Made by a program: the position numbers and the translations under genes | Assembly: GCA_015662325.1 (NCBI GenBank) | Contig: DQUJ01000272.1 | Coordinates: forward strand, 1 to 5,828 | DNA length: 5,828 nt | Source: Leucothrix mucor | GTDB taxonomy: Bacteria > Pseudomonadota > Gammaproteobacteria > Thiotrichales > Thiotrichaceae | Reading direction: 5' to 3' | Shown: positions 5,606-5,828 of the stretch, in pieces | Position numbering within the stretch: the stretch's first letter is position 1 | Layout: every line of letters begins with the position of its first letter | Notes under the pieces: model-generated | Seen by the model: the letters and a program-made list of their open reading frames with translations, nothing else | What the model was told of the DNA's origin: nothing | Databases searched by the model: none

Positions 5606-5828
5606 TAAAAATTAATTTTGGTAAACGTTTTCCTACGAGCGTACAAGCCAGCTAAAAATAGAAATTCAAGCCAAAACATTGTTCCGCCACCACTTCGCGT
5701 GGGAACAGTGTTAGTGTCTCTAGAGCCTCCAGTATCAGAATCTCCAGAACCAGAATCTCCAGAACCAGAACCTCCAGAACCAGAACCTCCAGAACCAGAA
5801 CCTCCAGAACCAGAACCTCCAGAACCAG
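5605..5828 (-). CDS. C-terminal end of a surface or secreted protein with Gly-Ser linker and GlyGly-CTERM-like sorting tail (5' end outside window)
   Basis: Only the last 73 residues are visible; the frame is open to the right edge. They form three parts: a repetitive linker of GGSGS units that turns acidic near its end (SGSGDSDTGG); a short spacer (SRDTNTVPTR); and a tripartite tail made of SGGGT, a hydrophobic segment of about 14 residues (MFWLEFLFLAGLYA) and a basic cluster (RRK), followed by KTFTKINF and the stop. Gly-rich motif, membrane helix and Arg cluster at the extreme C-terminus, after a low-complexity linker, is the layout of GlyGly-CTERM proteins. In that family the tail is cut by rhombosortase and the protein, often a protease or other hydrolase, is exported by type II secretion. 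The eight residues after the RRK are longer than usual for this tail. The catalytic or binding domain lies outside the window, so the function is unknown. No rhombosortase gene is seen here. Confidence 0.7.
   Translation of the reverse strand, partial: GSGGSGSGGSGSGGSGSGGSGSGDSGSGDSDTGGSRDTNTVPTRSGGGTMFWLEFLFLAGLYARRKTFTKINF
5731..5828. repeat. 15-base in-frame tandem repeat encoding GGSGS units
   Basis: Six full units and a partial seventh, running off the right edge. The plus-strand consensus is AGAACCAGAACCTCC: exact copies at 5761-5775, 5776-5790, 5791-5805 and 5806-5820, a one-base variant at 5746-5760, a more divergent unit at 5731-5745, and a partial copy at 5821-5828. On the minus strand each unit reads GGA GGT TCT GGT TCT. 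The unit length is a multiple of three, so gain or loss of copies would change linker length without a frameshift. Units diverge toward the gene's 3' end, as is usual at the edge of an expanding array. Confidence 0.95.

Noticed and set aside
5609..5828. Plus-strand open frame reading as Pro-Glu repeats (PEPEP) over the same tandem repeat
   Set aside because: It has no ATG and no ribosome site. The minus-strand frame ends in a coherent sorting tail followed by a hairpin, so the Pro-Glu reading is the complement of the Gly-Ser repeat.

Overview
The window looks like chromosomal DNA from an AT-rich gammaproteobacterium. The evidence is a CysZ sulfate permease tail, a full-length CsdA/DeaD-type helicase with a DbpA-like RNA-binding domain, an FmdB–DUF502 pair, and a GlyGly-CTERM-like sorting tail, which is a feature of gammaproteobacteria with type II secretion. 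The genus cannot be fixed from the sequence. A marine or sulfur-cycle lineage is only a guess from the AT-rich composition and gene types.

Layout, left to right. Positions 1-1191 hold two plus-strand genes 15 bases apart: the C-terminal half of cysZ (its start lies off the left edge) and a seven-helix alkaline-ceramidase-like membrane hydrolase of the CREST superfamily. They meet, tail to tail with a 9-base gap, a run of five minus-strand genes that fills the rest. Read in their own direction (right to left), these are the C-terminal end of a surface or secreted protein with a Gly-Ser repeat linker and a GlyGly-CTERM-like tail (5605-5828, start off the right edge); a small FmdB zinc-ribbon protein; a DUF502 membrane protein; the cold-shock DEAD-box helicase csdA; and an HPP-family membrane protein with two CBS domains.

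The minus-strand genes are probably several transcription units. A hairpin overlaps the stop codon of the surface-protein gene. A 218-base AT-rich gap precedes fmdB, and fmdB and DUF502 are probably co-transcribed. csdA has its own consensus -10 box with a GC-rich discriminator and a 6-6-6 palindrome just upstream. An 11-base inverted repeat spans the csdA–HPP gap and overlaps the HPP start codon.

No mobile element, CRISPR array, phage gene, rRNA or tRNA was seen. Most of the window is ordinary housekeeping content. The least ordinary parts are the truncated GlyGly-CTERM-like gene with its 15-base tandem repeat at the right edge, and the ceramidase-like gene, which keeps the full zinc-hydrolase residue set of eukaryotic alkaline ceramidases. 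I found no convincing undescribed multi-gene system.
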